NCBI GenBank assembly: GCA_938015445.1
Contig: CALLPE010000011.1
Coordinates: forward strand, 93,438-157,437
DNA length: 64,000 nucleotides
Source of the DNA: an uncultured Pirellulales bacterium
GTDB lineage: Bacteria; Planctomycetota; Planctomycetia; Pirellulales; Thermoguttaceae
Direction: 5' to 3'
Shown: positions 17,921 to 26,110 of the stretch, piece after piece
Position numbering within the stretch: position 1 is the first letter of the stretch
Layout of the letters: every line of letters begins with the position of its first letter
Made by a program: the position numbers and the translations under genes
Notes under the pieces: model-generated
What the model saw: only the letters and a program-made list of their open reading frames with translations
The model's database searches: none
Told to the model about the DNA's origin: nothing

Positions 17921-19088
17921 GGGAAAAAACGTACGGTGTATCGCCTGCGCTGGAGGACTGCGCTGCGTCCGGCTCGGCGACCACATGCCAGGTCGCACCG
18001 TCCCTGCGTACGGGACGATACAGCGAATCCCGCTCCACCGGCCGGCAGCCGGCCTCTTCGATCAGGCGGCGAAGCTCATCGACGGCCAGTACTTCGGGCG
18101 TTTCCGATCCGGCGGCGTGATGGATGCGCTCCTGCCGCACGGTGCCGTCCAAATCGTCGGCCCCGTATGCCAAGGCCGCCTGCGCTGTGCCCAATCCCAG
18201 CGATATCCAATACGCCTTGATGTGCTGGAAATTGTCGAGCATCAGCCGGCTGATGGCGATTGTGCGCAAATCTAGCAAGGGCGATGGTCTGGGCAGGTGG
18301 GGCATCGCTGTGTTCTGTGGATGAAAGCTCAGCGGCACAAAGGCCTGAAATCCGCCGGTAACGTCTTGCAACTGTCGCAATTGCACCAGATGGTCGATGC
18401 GATGCTCGGCGCTTTCCACGTGCCCGTACAACATCGTGGCGTTAGAACGCAACCCGAGTTGGTGTGCAGCGCGATGGATGCTGAGCCACGATCGGGCGTC
18501 GGGTTTGCGGGGACACAGTACGGTGCGGATTTGCTGGTCGAAGATTTCTGCCCCGCCGCCGGGCAGACTGTTCAACCCGGCGCGGATCAAGTCTTCCAGC
18601 ACACTGCGCACCGAGCGTCCGCTGATCCGAGAGAGCCACTCGATTTCGATGGCGGTGTACGCTTTCAGGTGTAGTCGGGGCGCCGTAAAGCGGAGCACGC
18701 GCAGCACCTCGAGGTACCACTCGTATGGCTTGTCCGGATGCACCCCGCCGACCACGTGCAGCTCGGTGCAACCGGCCGCAGCGGCTTGTCGGGCCTGCTC
18801 GGCCAATTGCTCGTCGGACAGCACGTAAGCGTCAACGTCGTCCACGTCGCGGCTATAGGCACACAGCGGACATCGGTAAATGCAGACGTTCGTGGGATTG
18901 ATGTGGGCATTGATGTTGTAAAAAGCCCGATTGCCGTGTTTGCGGCGGCGGACCAGATCGGCCAGTTCGCCTATGGCGTGCAAGTCCACTTCGTCGCGGA
19001 AAAGGTATTCGCCCTCGGCCGCCGAGAGCCTGACGCCGTCTTCGACTTTTTTGCGAATAGTTTGCAGGCTGGGCTGGCTCATAAGCAT
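17886..19088 (-). CDS. mqnE: Aminofutalosine synthase MqnE, radical SAM
   Basis: MqnE joins 3-enolpyruvylbenzoate and SAM-derived adenosine to make aminodeoxyfutalosine. The CxxxCxxC cluster motif is at NVCIYRCPLCAYSRD (about residues 68-82), with ELHVVGGVHPD, LPGGGAEIFD and SNATMLYGHVE, all typical of MqnE rather than MqnC. Normal length is about 360-370 residues; here the last 30 or so (after SLYRPVRRDG) are unconserved, and the final SRNDRPGTVR is read from a duplicated sequence. ATG at 19088 or 19082 could be used. It follows ubiA, ubiX and menG on the same strand. Confidence 0.9.
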   Translation of the reverse strand: MLMSQPSLQTIRKKVEDGVRLSAAEGEYLFRDEVDLHAIGELADLVRRRKHGNRAFYNINAHINPTNVCIYRCPLCAYSRDVDDVDAYVLSDEQLAEQARQAAAAGCTELHVVGGVHPDKPYEWYLEVLRVLRFTAPRLHLKAYTAIEIEWLSRISGRSVRSVLEDLIRAGLNSLPGGGAEIFDQQIRTVLCPRKPDARSWLSIHRAAHQLGLRSNATMLYGHVESAEHRIDHLVQLRQLQDVTGGFQAFVPLSFHPQNTAMPHLPRPSPLLDLRTIAISRLMLDNFQHIKAYWISLGLGTAQAALAYGADDLDGTVRQERIHHAAGSETPEVLAVDELRRLIEEAGCRPVERDSLYRPVRRDGATWHVVAEPDAAQSSSAGDTPYVFSPSRNDRPGTVR

Positions 19089-19116
19089 TCCGCTTGTCAG
19101 GCGGGCGCGTTTGCGG

Positions 19117-20007
19117 CTACGGGCGATACATTAGTAAATCGACTGTTGCGATGATCAGTAACCCCAGGCTGATGGTGGCGTTTACGTGGAAAAAAGCCTG
19201 GTTCACGCGGCTCAGGTCCTGGGGCTTGACCAACCAGTGTTCATAGCCCACAAGCAGACCGGTTAGCGCTACCCCGACCAAATACAGCCAGCCAAAAGGA
19301 TACACTGCCGCCAGCACGACCAGCAACACCAGCATTCCCAAGTGGCACAGGGCGGCTAGCCGCAGCGCCTGGGGGATGCCCAGTCGGGCGGGAATGCTGT
19401 AGAGGCGCATTGCCCGGTCGAAGTCGTAATCCTGGCAAGCATAGATGATGTCGAATCCTGCCACCCACAACAGCACTGCGCCGCCCAGAATCACCGGTGG
19501 CAGCGCCAGCTCGGCGCGGATCGCCACCCAAGCGGCAAGCGGTGCCAACATCAACGCCGCACCCAGCCAGAAATGCGAAAGCCATGTAAACCGCTTTGTA
19601 AAACTGTAAGCGAACAAGAATAACAGCACGGGCACCGAAGCGATCAGCGGCCACGGATTATGCGGCAAGAACAGAAGTGTGCTGGCCACAAAAGCCAGCG
19701 AACACAACACGGTAAAAACGCTCACCGCCGCCACGCTGAGTACTCCGCGCGGCAGGTGCCTCGATTGGGTGCGCGGGTTCAGGGCGTCCAGCCGTCGGTC
19801 GACCAACCGGTTGAAGGCCATTGCCGCGCTGCGGGCGGTAACCATGCACAGCAATATGCCCAGCAGGTCCAACCAGCGAAATGCCACCGGCGGCTGCTGC
19901 CGTGCGTTGGCCGCCCAGGCCATCGCCGCCGCAAGCAGCGCAAACGGCAGGGCAAACAGCGTATGGCTGAAACGGATCAGCTCCAGGAAGTATCGTACTC
20001 GGCTCAT
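19117..20007 (-). CDS. ubiA: UbiA-family prenyltransferase of menaquinone synthesis (MqnP-like)
   Basis: An integral membrane protein of 296 residues with eight or nine hydrophobic segments. The first Asp-rich motif of the UbiA family is AFNRLVDRRLDALN and the second is QDYDFDRAMRLYSIPARLG, both Mg-diphosphate binding. It should prenylate the aromatic acid formed by the futalosine route. It overlaps the end of ubiX by four bases and is followed closely by mqnE, so it belongs to the menaquinone cluster rather than to ubiquinone synthesis. Confidence 0.9.
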   Translation of the reverse strand: MSRVRYFLELIRFSHTLFALPFALLAAAMAWAANARQQPPVAFRWLDLLGILLCMVTARSAAMAFNRLVDRRLDALNPRTQSRHLPRGVLSVAAVSVFTVLCSLAFVASTLLFLPHNPWPLIASVPVLLFLFAYSFTKRFTWLSHFWLGAALMLAPLAAWVAIRAELALPPVILGGAVLLWVAGFDIIYACQDYDFDRAMRLYSIPARLGIPQALRLAALCHLGMLVLLVVLAAVYPFGWLYLVGVALTGLLVGYEHWLVKPQDLSRVNQAFFHVNATISLGLLIIATVDLLMYRP

Positions 20008-20681
20008 TCCCAGCGGCGAATCAGATTGTTGTCAACGCCCAACTGATCGCAAATGCGCGAGACGACGAAATCCACCAGTTCGCCTACGCTCTGGGGCTGA
20101 TGGTAAAACCCCGGCATCGCCGGCAAGATTATCGCTCCCGACTGCGCCGCGCGCTTCATGTTATCCAGGTGGGTGACCGACAGCGGGGTTTCGCGCGGCA
20201 CAAGGATCAGATTGCGCCGCTCCTTGAGATGTACTTCGGCCGCCCGGTGAATCAGATTCGCGCTGCTGCCGTGTACGATGGCACTGAGCGTCCCGCACGA
20301 ACAAGGACAAATGACCATCCCCTCGGTTAGCAGCGACCCGCTGGCGATCGGCGCGCCAAAGTCCATGTAGTGGCAGTATCGCACTTGGCCGGTCGCCGGT
20401 GGAGGAACGTGGCACGCCTCGCTCAACCGCGACCGAGCGTCTGGCGGCTGCGTCCCTTCCAGGGTGGCATCTACCGAAGCCGGCAGCGTGGGAATCAGTT
20501 GCGATAAACAGAAATTCTCCAAGTCAATCTTTAGGTTCAGCTCGTGCCGCAGCACGGTCTGTGCGGCAGCACTGATCGACAGGTACACATCGCAGCCAGC
20601 CGCCAGCAGCACTTCCAGCAGGCGGACGCCGTAAACGGCACCGCTCGCCCCGGTCATCGCTACAACTAGTCTGCGCTTCAT
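20004..20681 (-). CDS. ubiX: Flavin prenyltransferase UbiX
   Basis: UbiX makes the prenylated FMN cofactor used by UbiD-type decarboxylases. The opening KRRLVVAMTGASGAVYGVRLLE is the standard flavin-binding start, followed by MDFGAPIASGS, CPCSCGTLSAIVHG and LVPRETPLSVTHLDNM, which line the prenyl transfer site. ATG at 20681 fits the family; an upstream in-frame start at 20717 would add 12 unconserved residues. A matching UbiD is not in the window. The gene is coupled to ubiA (ATGA overlap). About 160 bases separate it from menG. Confidence 0.93.
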   Translation of the reverse strand: MKRRLVVAMTGASGAVYGVRLLEVLLAAGCDVYLSISAAAQTVLRHELNLKIDLENFCLSQLIPTLPASVDATLEGTQPPDARSRLSEACHVPPPATGQVRYCHYMDFGAPIASGSLLTEGMVICPCSCGTLSAIVHGSSANLIHRAAEVHLKERRNLILVPRETPLSVTHLDNMKRAAQSGAIILPAMPGFYHQPQSVGELVDFVVSRICDQLGVDNNLIRRWE

Positions 20682-20842
20682 CGCTCTGTTGGCCCAGGAC
20701 GCCAGAATTGCGGTCACTCTTTGGGCTGTTAGTTTCTTTCTCGGTGCTCCACGGCCGCGTGTTCGCTATCCAGTATATACTTCTTTTGATTGTCGATGCG
20801 CGATTTGGGTTGGCTCATTCGGTTGCTATGAATTGGCCCAGC

Positions 20843-21568
20843 TTATTTCGTCCCTACGTATAAAGATGCGATGCCAAAGGTGAACCGCTGCACTGTAACA
20901 TCGCGCAGTCCGGCCTGGCGCATCATGGCTGCCAGCGCTTCGCCTTGTGGGAACTCGGCCACACTGGCGGGCAAGTAATCGTATGCGCCTAGTCGATTGC
21001 GCGCCAGGGTCTGCCCGATTCTTGGCAGCAGGTGCTCAAGATACCATCGGTAAGCGCTGCCGAGCAATCTGCCGTGCGGAGTGGAAAACTCGAGCACCAC
21101 CACTTTGCCATCCCGAGCGCAAACGCGGATCATCTCGCGCAGTCCTCCCAGCGTGTCGGACAGATTCCGCAGCCCGAATGCCACGCTAACTATCTGGAAC
21201 GTATCGTCGGCAAACGGCAGCCGCAGGGTATCGGCCTCGATCAACACCACTTCACCCTGCGTGCCGGCGCGCTTCAGTTTGGCAAGGCCGCGCGACAACA
21301 TCGGCCGACAGAAATCGGCCGCCACGACCAGCGGGCGTTGCGACGAAGGTATCTTTCGCGCGGCTGCATGGAAGGCCAGCGCCAGGTCGGCAGTGCCGGC
21401 ACATACGTCGAGGATCGGCTTTCCCGGCCGCGGCGTCACCAGGCCGACGGTGCGCTTGCGCCAGCGATAGTCGATCCCCAGCGACAGCAGATGGTTCAGC
21501 AGGTCGTAACGGCCTGCGATTTGGGCGAACATCGCGCGAATACGCTTTGCGCTTTTGTCCACGCTCAT
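20843..21568 (-). CDS. menG: Demethylmenaquinone methyltransferase
   Basis: A class I SAM methyltransferase of the UbiE/MenG family, 241 residues from ATG 21568. Family motifs are present: FAQIAGRYDLLNHLLSLG near the start, PILDVCAGTADLALAF (SAM site), VSVAFGLRNLSD, and VVVLEFSTPHG with the final YVGTK. It performs the last methylation of menaquinone. The frame remains open upstream to 21850, but that part has no family similarity. It is the first gene of the minus-strand run menG-ubiX-ubiA-mqnE. Confidence 0.92.
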   Translation of the reverse strand: MSVDKSAKRIRAMFAQIAGRYDLLNHLLSLGIDYRWRKRTVGLVTPRPGKPILDVCAGTADLALAFHAAARKIPSSQRPLVVAADFCRPMLSRGLAKLKRAGTQGEVVLIEADTLRLPFADDTFQIVSVAFGLRNLSDTLGGLREMIRVCARDGKVVVLEFSTPHGRLLGSAYRWYLEHLLPRIGQTLARNRLGAYDYLPASVAEFPQGEALAAMMRQAGLRDVTVQRFTFGIASLYVGTK

Positions 21569-21768
21569 GCGATTTGTTTTTCGGCAGCCGGACAAACCAA
21601 AGATGCCTTTCCCCGTGGCGTGGCCGGTGCTTGTTGCTCTGCGGTTGGCCAGCCGCCGACCGAGCTTCTCGCCGCCGCGCGCGTCCGCAGGCAACTGGCG
21701 GCCGGATGGCCGCCGCGGGAATTGTATGCACCCAAAGGCGAAACGGCGCGATGCAGGCGCACGAAACT

Positions 21769-23013
21769 TCAACCAGGCTTCTCGGCCCACACTTGCACTA
21801 GTTCTACCACCCACCGGGCGGCCAGTTCCATTTCTTCCAGGCAGGCCCATTCCAGCGGCGAATGTGGATTGTGCTGCCCGCAGGAGAGATTCGGCGTAGG
21901 CAGTCCCATTTCGGTCAATCGCGAACCATCGGTGCCGCCCCGGACGAAAGTCAGTTTGGCGGTCCGCCCCAGGCGGCTGAGGGCCTCCTGGGCGTAGGCC
22001 ACGGCGCGGGGTTCGCGTTTTAACCCTTCGGCCATGTTGCGATATTGCGGGCGCACTTGCACGTCTATCGTGCTTCCCGGAAACGCCTCCATGACCTGCT
22101 GCGCTTGGCGGCGCAGCAAATCCGCCTGCTCGGCGAGTTTGGCCGAATCGAAATCGCGCAGCAGTACCTTGATGGTCACTTCGGCCACGCCGCCAGAAAT
22201 GTCATAAGGATGCAGAAAACCCTGGCGGCCTTCGGTGGCCTCGGGGGCCAACCGGTCGCGCGGCAGCCGAGCCAGCAGTTCGCCGGCCGCCCGCAGGGCG
22301 TTGACCATCCGTCCCTTAGCGATCGAAGGGTGGATATTCCTGCCGCTGACGACCACCGTGGCCAGATCGGCCGAGAAGGTCTCCACGTCGATTTCGTCGC
22401 TGCCCCGACCGTCCAGCGTATAGCAGACCGCAGCGCCGATCTTATCCAGGTCGAGCTTTTCCACGCCCCGGCCAATCTCCTCATCGCAGGTGAAAACCAG
22501 TCGGATCGGGCCGTGAGGCACTTGCGGATGTTCCATCAACCAAGCAGCCGCCTCGATGATGACGGCCACCCCCGCCTTGTCGTCGGCGCCCAGTAGCGTT
22601 GTGCCGTCGGATGTCACTAGCGTGCAGCCGCGCAGTCGGTCCAGTTCTGGGTTATCGGCCACGCGGATCACCCGGTTCGGGTCGCCGGGCAACAGGATGT
22701 CGCCCCCTGGATAGTTGTCGATAACCTGAGGCTTCACGCTTGCGCCGGAAGTCTCGAACGAGGTATCCAAATGTGCGCACAGGGCAATGACCGGCAGGTT
22801 GCTTGCGTGCCCCACGTTGGCCGGTATGGTGGCCATTACGATGCCGTGCTGGTCCTGCTGGGCATCTATGCCGAGGGCTCGCAACTGCTCGACCAGTAGC
22901 CGTCCGAGTTCCAATTGACCAACAGAACTGGGATACTGCGGCGCAGCTTCTCGGGCAGTGGTATCGATCTGTACATACTGCAAGAAACGTTCGAGCAATC
23001 GACGGCGATTCAC
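21769..23013 (-). CDS. pepT: Tripeptide aminopeptidase PepT (M20B)
   Basis: A zinc peptidase of family M20 that releases N-terminal residues from tripeptides. Metal and catalytic motifs are CAHLDTSFE, LLGADDKAGVAV, TCDEEIGRG and the late RGGTDGSRLTEMGLPTPNL with CGQHNPHSPLEW. From GTG 23013 the protein is 414 residues, standard for PepT, and AAGGGC lies about eight bases upstream; the frame is open to 23292 but without similarity. No signal peptide, so cytoplasmic. It is about 200 bases upstream of menG on the same strand and is probably transcribed separately. Confidence 0.93.
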   Translation of the reverse strand: MNRRRLLERFLQYVQIDTTAREAAPQYPSSVGQLELGRLLVEQLRALGIDAQQDQHGIVMATIPANVGHASNLPVIALCAHLDTSFETSGASVKPQVIDNYPGGDILLPGDPNRVIRVADNPELDRLRGCTLVTSDGTTLLGADDKAGVAVIIEAAAWLMEHPQVPHGPIRLVFTCDEEIGRGVEKLDLDKIGAAVCYTLDGRGSDEIDVETFSADLATVVVSGRNIHPSIAKGRMVNALRAAGELLARLPRDRLAPEATEGRQGFLHPYDISGGVAEVTIKVLLRDFDSAKLAEQADLLRRQAQQVMEAFPGSTIDVQVRPQYRNMAEGLKREPRAVAYAQEALSRLGRTAKLTFVRGGTDGSRLTEMGLPTPNLSCGQHNPHSPLEWACLEEMELAARWVVELVQVWAEKPG

Positions 23014-23424
23014 AGCGGCGCCCTTGTTGGGAAAGTGCGGCTTAAACACCTTTCGAGGCAGTAGCAATACCTGACAAACCTCGGCGGCGCTGGACACGCC
23101 CGAAGAACCGGACCCGGCTTCCGATGGCAGCGCCGCCAGCGGCCCTCGGCCCGGGCGTCGGCCGCCTTGCTGCCCATGCCCGCGCATCTTTCCGGCGGCG
23201 GCCGACAAGTTTATGCGGTGGGGCCACCAACACAATGCGCTGACGGATAACGTACCAATTGACCGGCCAACTGGCCAGCAGCAAACTGCCAAAAACCGTC
23301 GCCCGTCTTCCGGGCACCCTGGATGGTCTGCTACCTTAGTATGGTGAACTTGGAGGAAGTGTGATGTTGTCGGCTAGGCCATACCCCGCCTGGCGCCCGA
23401 CAAGCGAAAACGCGAGCACTACTT
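23014..23424. other. Intergenic region between diverging genes
   Basis: This holds the promoters of pepT and the exonuclease. A strong TGGAGGAAG site at about 23350 does not face the exonuclease start but a short frame beginning at 23364 (see separate entry). Nothing else was noticed. Confidence 0.4.
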
Positions 23425-23465
23425 ATGGCCGCCAACACCAGCGGCGTTCGATACCTGGTCTTTGA
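23364..23465 (+). other. Possible 33-codon leader frame overlapping the exonuclease start
   Basis: ATG at 23364 follows TGGAGGAAG at about five to seven bases, a better ribosome site than that of the exonuclease ATG 23425. The frame encodes 33 residues (MLSARPYPAWRP...) and ends at TGA 23463-23465, 40 bases inside the exonuclease gene. It could be a coupling leader. Composition gives no support for a functional protein. Confidence 0.25.
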
Positions 23466-24249
23466 CACCGAGAGCGTCGCCGACGGTGCCTTGGTGGCCA
23501 AGTTGCGCTATGCCGGAGAGCAAATCGAGCCGGCCGAAGCAGTGCGCCGGTATCGGGCGGAGTTAATGGCCAAATACGACACTGACTTCGTTCCGTACAC
23601 GTTTCAGATACCTGTGGCAGTGGCCGTGGCTAAAGTTTCGGCCGATTTCCGCCTGGAGGACGTGGTGGTGCTGGACGAACAGCATCATCGGCCGCACGTG
23701 ATCACCGAGAACTTTTGGCGCGGTTGGGAGGCGTATCATCGGCCCACGTTGGTCAGCTTCAACGGTCGTGGATTCGACCTGCCGCTGCTGGAATTGGCCG
23801 CCTTTCGCTACGGGATTAGCGTGCCTGGTTGGTTCCAGGCGGTGCGCGGCGCCGAGTCGCCCCGCAGCCGCTACAACACTCAGGTACACATCGACCTGTG
23901 CGAGCTGCTGACCAATTTCGGCGCCAGTCGCTTCCAGGGCGGACTTAATCTGGCCGCTAACCTGCTGGGCAAGCCGGGGAAGATGGATGTGATGGGCAAC
24001 ATGGTTCAGGAGCTGTACGAGGCGGGCCGAATCGACCAAATCAACGACTATTGCCGCTGCGACGTGCTCGATACGTACTTCGTGTTCCTGCGCACCCGCG
24101 TGCTACTGGGCCAGTTGACCCTGGAAGCCGAACTACAGCTCGTGGCACAAACCAAACAGTGGCTCCAATCCAAGGCCCAGCAAGTCCGTGCGTACCAGCT
24201 TTATTTGGACCATTGGGGGGATTGGCCCAACCCGTGGATTAACAGCTAA
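23425..24249 (+). CDS. 3'-5' exonuclease related to the PolB proofreading domain
   Basis: The 274-residue protein is a DnaQ-like exonuclease of the type predicted in many bacteria from similarity to the PolB exonuclease domain. The acidic motifs are YLVFDTESV (Exo I), LVSFNGRGFDLPLLELAAF (Exo II) and DYCRCDVLDTYFVFLR (Exo III). It probably degrades single-stranded DNA or RNA ends, two metal ions being held by these Asp and Glu residues. No polymerase domain follows. The start is the first ATG after an in-frame stop and its ribosome site is weak. It stands alone. Confidence 0.85.
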   Translation: MAANTSGVRYLVFDTESVADGALVAKLRYAGEQIEPAEAVRRYRAELMAKYDTDFVPYTFQIPVAVAVAKVSADFRLEDVVVLDEQHHRPHVITENFWRGWEAYHRPTLVSFNGRGFDLPLLELAAFRYGISVPGWFQAVRGAESPRSRYNTQVHIDLCELLTNFGASRFQGGLNLAANLLGKPGKMDVMGNMVQELYEAGRIDQINDYCRCDVLDTYFVFLRTRVLLGQLTLEAELQLVAQTKQWLQSKAQQVRAYQLYLDHWGDWPNPWINS

Positions 24250-24664
24250 ACGCCGCGCAACGCATTCGAATTGCAAACGCAATCAAATTGCAGAGCTTTT
24301 TGGTCGCTTTTCGCCACAGGACTTTGAGGCGATGTTATCCAGGCGGACTGTATCCGAGCTAGGGTAGACATGATTTAACCACACTGGGCACGGTAATAAG
24401 GTAAGGCCCAAGGTGAAAAGTCGGTAAGACCGCTTGCTCGGCGTCGGCTGTGATATTTGCCGAAGTTGGCACCAGCTTGAGCCGCAGGGTCGGCGTGTTG
24501 CTCGTCGGCAGCGGTAAAACCGCTGGTTGGCGGAGGAAAAACTAACGTGCTGTTTGCTTAGCGGCGAGGCGAGAGATTTTCATAAGACCATCGGCCCGCG
24601 CGCCGGTGCTCGTTTTGGCCAAGCGGTTGTACAATATAAAACCTTTTACAAAAGGAGGGCTGCC
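24250..24664. other. Leader region of the GYD gene with two hairpins and a candidate promoter
   Basis: No gene. Two related hairpins occur: GTCGGTAAGACCGC at about 24420 and CAGCGG-TAAAA-CCGCTG at 24509-24525. A candidate -10 box TACAAT is at 24630-24635. CCTTTTACAAAAGG (24642-24655) is a palindrome that overlaps the ribosome site AAAAGGAGG of the downstream gene. Confidence 0.45.
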
Positions 24665-24949
24665 ATGGCTACTTTCTTCATGTTCGGCAAGTATTCCGAC
24701 GAGGCGATCCAAAAGATCAGCGTCGAACGCACTCGGCAGGTTCACGAGCTGATCGAGCGCCTCCAGGGCAAAGTCAAATCCATCTACGCCTTGCTGGGCG
24801 AATACGACGTGGTGCTGATCGTCGAGCTGCCCAACATGGCCGAGGCGATGAAGGCCTCGATCGCCTTGAAGCGGCTGACGGGGATTTCGTTCTTCTCGGC
24901 GGCCGCTTTGCCCGTCGAAGAGTTCGACCAGTTGGTAGGCGAAATATAG
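24665..24949 (+). CDS. GYD-domain protein
   Basis: A 94-residue protein starting MATFFMFGKYSDEAIQKISVERT, with the strand KVKSIYALLGEYDVVLIVELPN that contains the conserved G(E)YD turn, and ending in SFFSAAALPVEEFDQLV. It is the GYD family of small ferredoxin-fold-like proteins of unknown role. The ATG follows AAAAGGAGG at seven bases, so the longer in-frame version from 24527 is rejected. It is a monocistronic gene. Confidence 0.85.
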   Translation: MATFFMFGKYSDEAIQKISVERTRQVHELIERLQGKVKSIYALLGEYDVVLIVELPNMAEAMKASIALKRLTGISFFSAAALPVEEFDQLVGEI

Positions 24950-25391
24950 CCGAAATACAGGCCCGAGCCGATAACCCGCAGTCCAAAAGCCGTCCGCGGT
25001 GGCCCACCGCGCAGGGGCGCCACCGCAAGTTACTGACCCTGGCGGCCAGTTGCGCCCCGTGGCGGCCGTAGCTGTAGTGCCACAGTGGCCCGAACGCTAA
25101 CAATGTGGGGGCAGATTGCCCGAATCTGTTGCCGGCGTTAAGTCTGTTAAGATGTTTAGGCCCCCCGGCGGCGTCGGCCTGCCGCGCGAACAAAGCAGCG
25201 GTCGAGTCTATCGGCCGGTCCGCAGTGTGCGCAGTATGCTTCGACCGTGAATCGGCTGTACACTGTGTTATTGCCGTTATTGGCGCCGTTATTGTAGTTT
25301 GCTGTTTGCGGCTGTGCTGGGCCGCGGATGCACTTCGTCGGCGGCCAGCGGGCTGCATTTTCGTAGCGGCGCGCTTGCCGCACCGATACTC
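24950..25391. other. Non-coding interval, no gene seen
   Basis: A frame open across part of this region has the composition of random high-GC sequence and no family similarity, so it is not called. The 3' end merges with the direct repeat described next. Confidence 0.35.
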
Positions 25392-25443
25392 TATCGCCAA
25401 CGATACGTTATCGCAACTATATCGCCAACGATACGTTATCGCA
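25392..25443. repeat. Exact 24-bp direct repeat, leader of the secreted protein gene
   Basis: A 24-bp unit containing CCAACGATACGTTATCG is repeated exactly at 25392-25415 and 25420-25443 (period 28). Each unit is itself built from alternating TATCG and CGATA half-sites, so it resembles an operator pair. It ends 13 bases before the ATG of the next gene. Confidence 0.9.
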
Positions 25444-25456
25444 GAAAGGAAAAGAA

Positions 25457-26071
25457 ATGATAGCTTCCGTGGTGGTGCTGTGTGTGGCTGCCGCCGGATT
25501 GTCGGCCGCCGCCGAGCCGGTAGTGGTGTTCGAGGACTGTTTTGAAGGCAAATTGGCCGAAGGCTGGAGCTGGCTGCGGGAGAACGAAAAAACTTGGCGC
25601 ATTCGGGACGGGGCGTTGGAGATATGCGTCGAGCCGGGAGTGGCCGCCACTGTCAAAAACGCACTAGTGCGGCCCGCCCCCGATAGAACCACAGGCACTT
25701 ACGCCTTCGAGGTCACTGTCACCTTCCTTACGGCGCCGACACAGCAGTTCGAGCAAGCCGGCATCACCTGGTACAACCAGGGCAAACCGGTGTTCAAGCT
25801 GGTGCACGAGAACATCGACGGCAAGACGTACATCATTCCCGGACGCAAAGAAACCAACACCAAAACCATGCAGTTGCGATTGATCGTGGCCGGCAACAAT
25901 TGGACCGCCCAGTTCCGGCCCGACGCCCAAGGCGAGTTTCAGACCGCCGCCACCGGGAAGCTTCCTCCGCCGGGCGAGGATCAAGTCAGCATCCAGTGTT
26001 ACAACGGTCCACCCAACGCCGAACACTGGATTCGCTTTGACGATTTCCGCATCCTGAAGTTGGCAGAGTGA
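25457..26071 (+). CDS. Secreted jelly-roll (lectin-like) protein
   Basis: The 204-residue product has a signal peptide (MIASVVVLCVAAAGLSAAAE) and a mature domain with the pattern of concanavalin-like DUF1080/DUF1349 sandwiches: VVVFEDCFEGKLAEGWSWL, TWRIRDGALEICVEPG, FEQAGITWYNQGKPVFKLVH and the final IRFDDFRIL strand. Such domains bind or rarely cleave glycans; no catalytic pair is evident. The ATG has AAAGGAAAAG upstream. An exact direct repeat sits immediately before the gene and may regulate it. It is 39 bases upstream of der. Confidence 0.75.
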   Translation: MIASVVVLCVAAAGLSAAAEPVVVFEDCFEGKLAEGWSWLRENEKTWRIRDGALEICVEPGVAATVKNALVRPAPDRTTGTYAFEVTVTFLTAPTQQFEQAGITWYNQGKPVFKLVHENIDGKTYIIPGRKETNTKTMQLRLIVAGNNWTAQFRPDAQGEFQTAATGKLPPPGEDQVSIQCYNGPPNAEHWIRFDDFRILKLAE

Positions 26072-26110
26072 GATTAAACCACTGGTGGATCGCCGCGCGG
26101 CGGTGCAGCG

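Noticed and set aside
24950-25545. Plus-strand frame of about 146 codons before the secreted lectin-like gene
   Set aside because: It runs through the direct repeat into the real gene in another frame, with Arg- and Cys-rich random composition.
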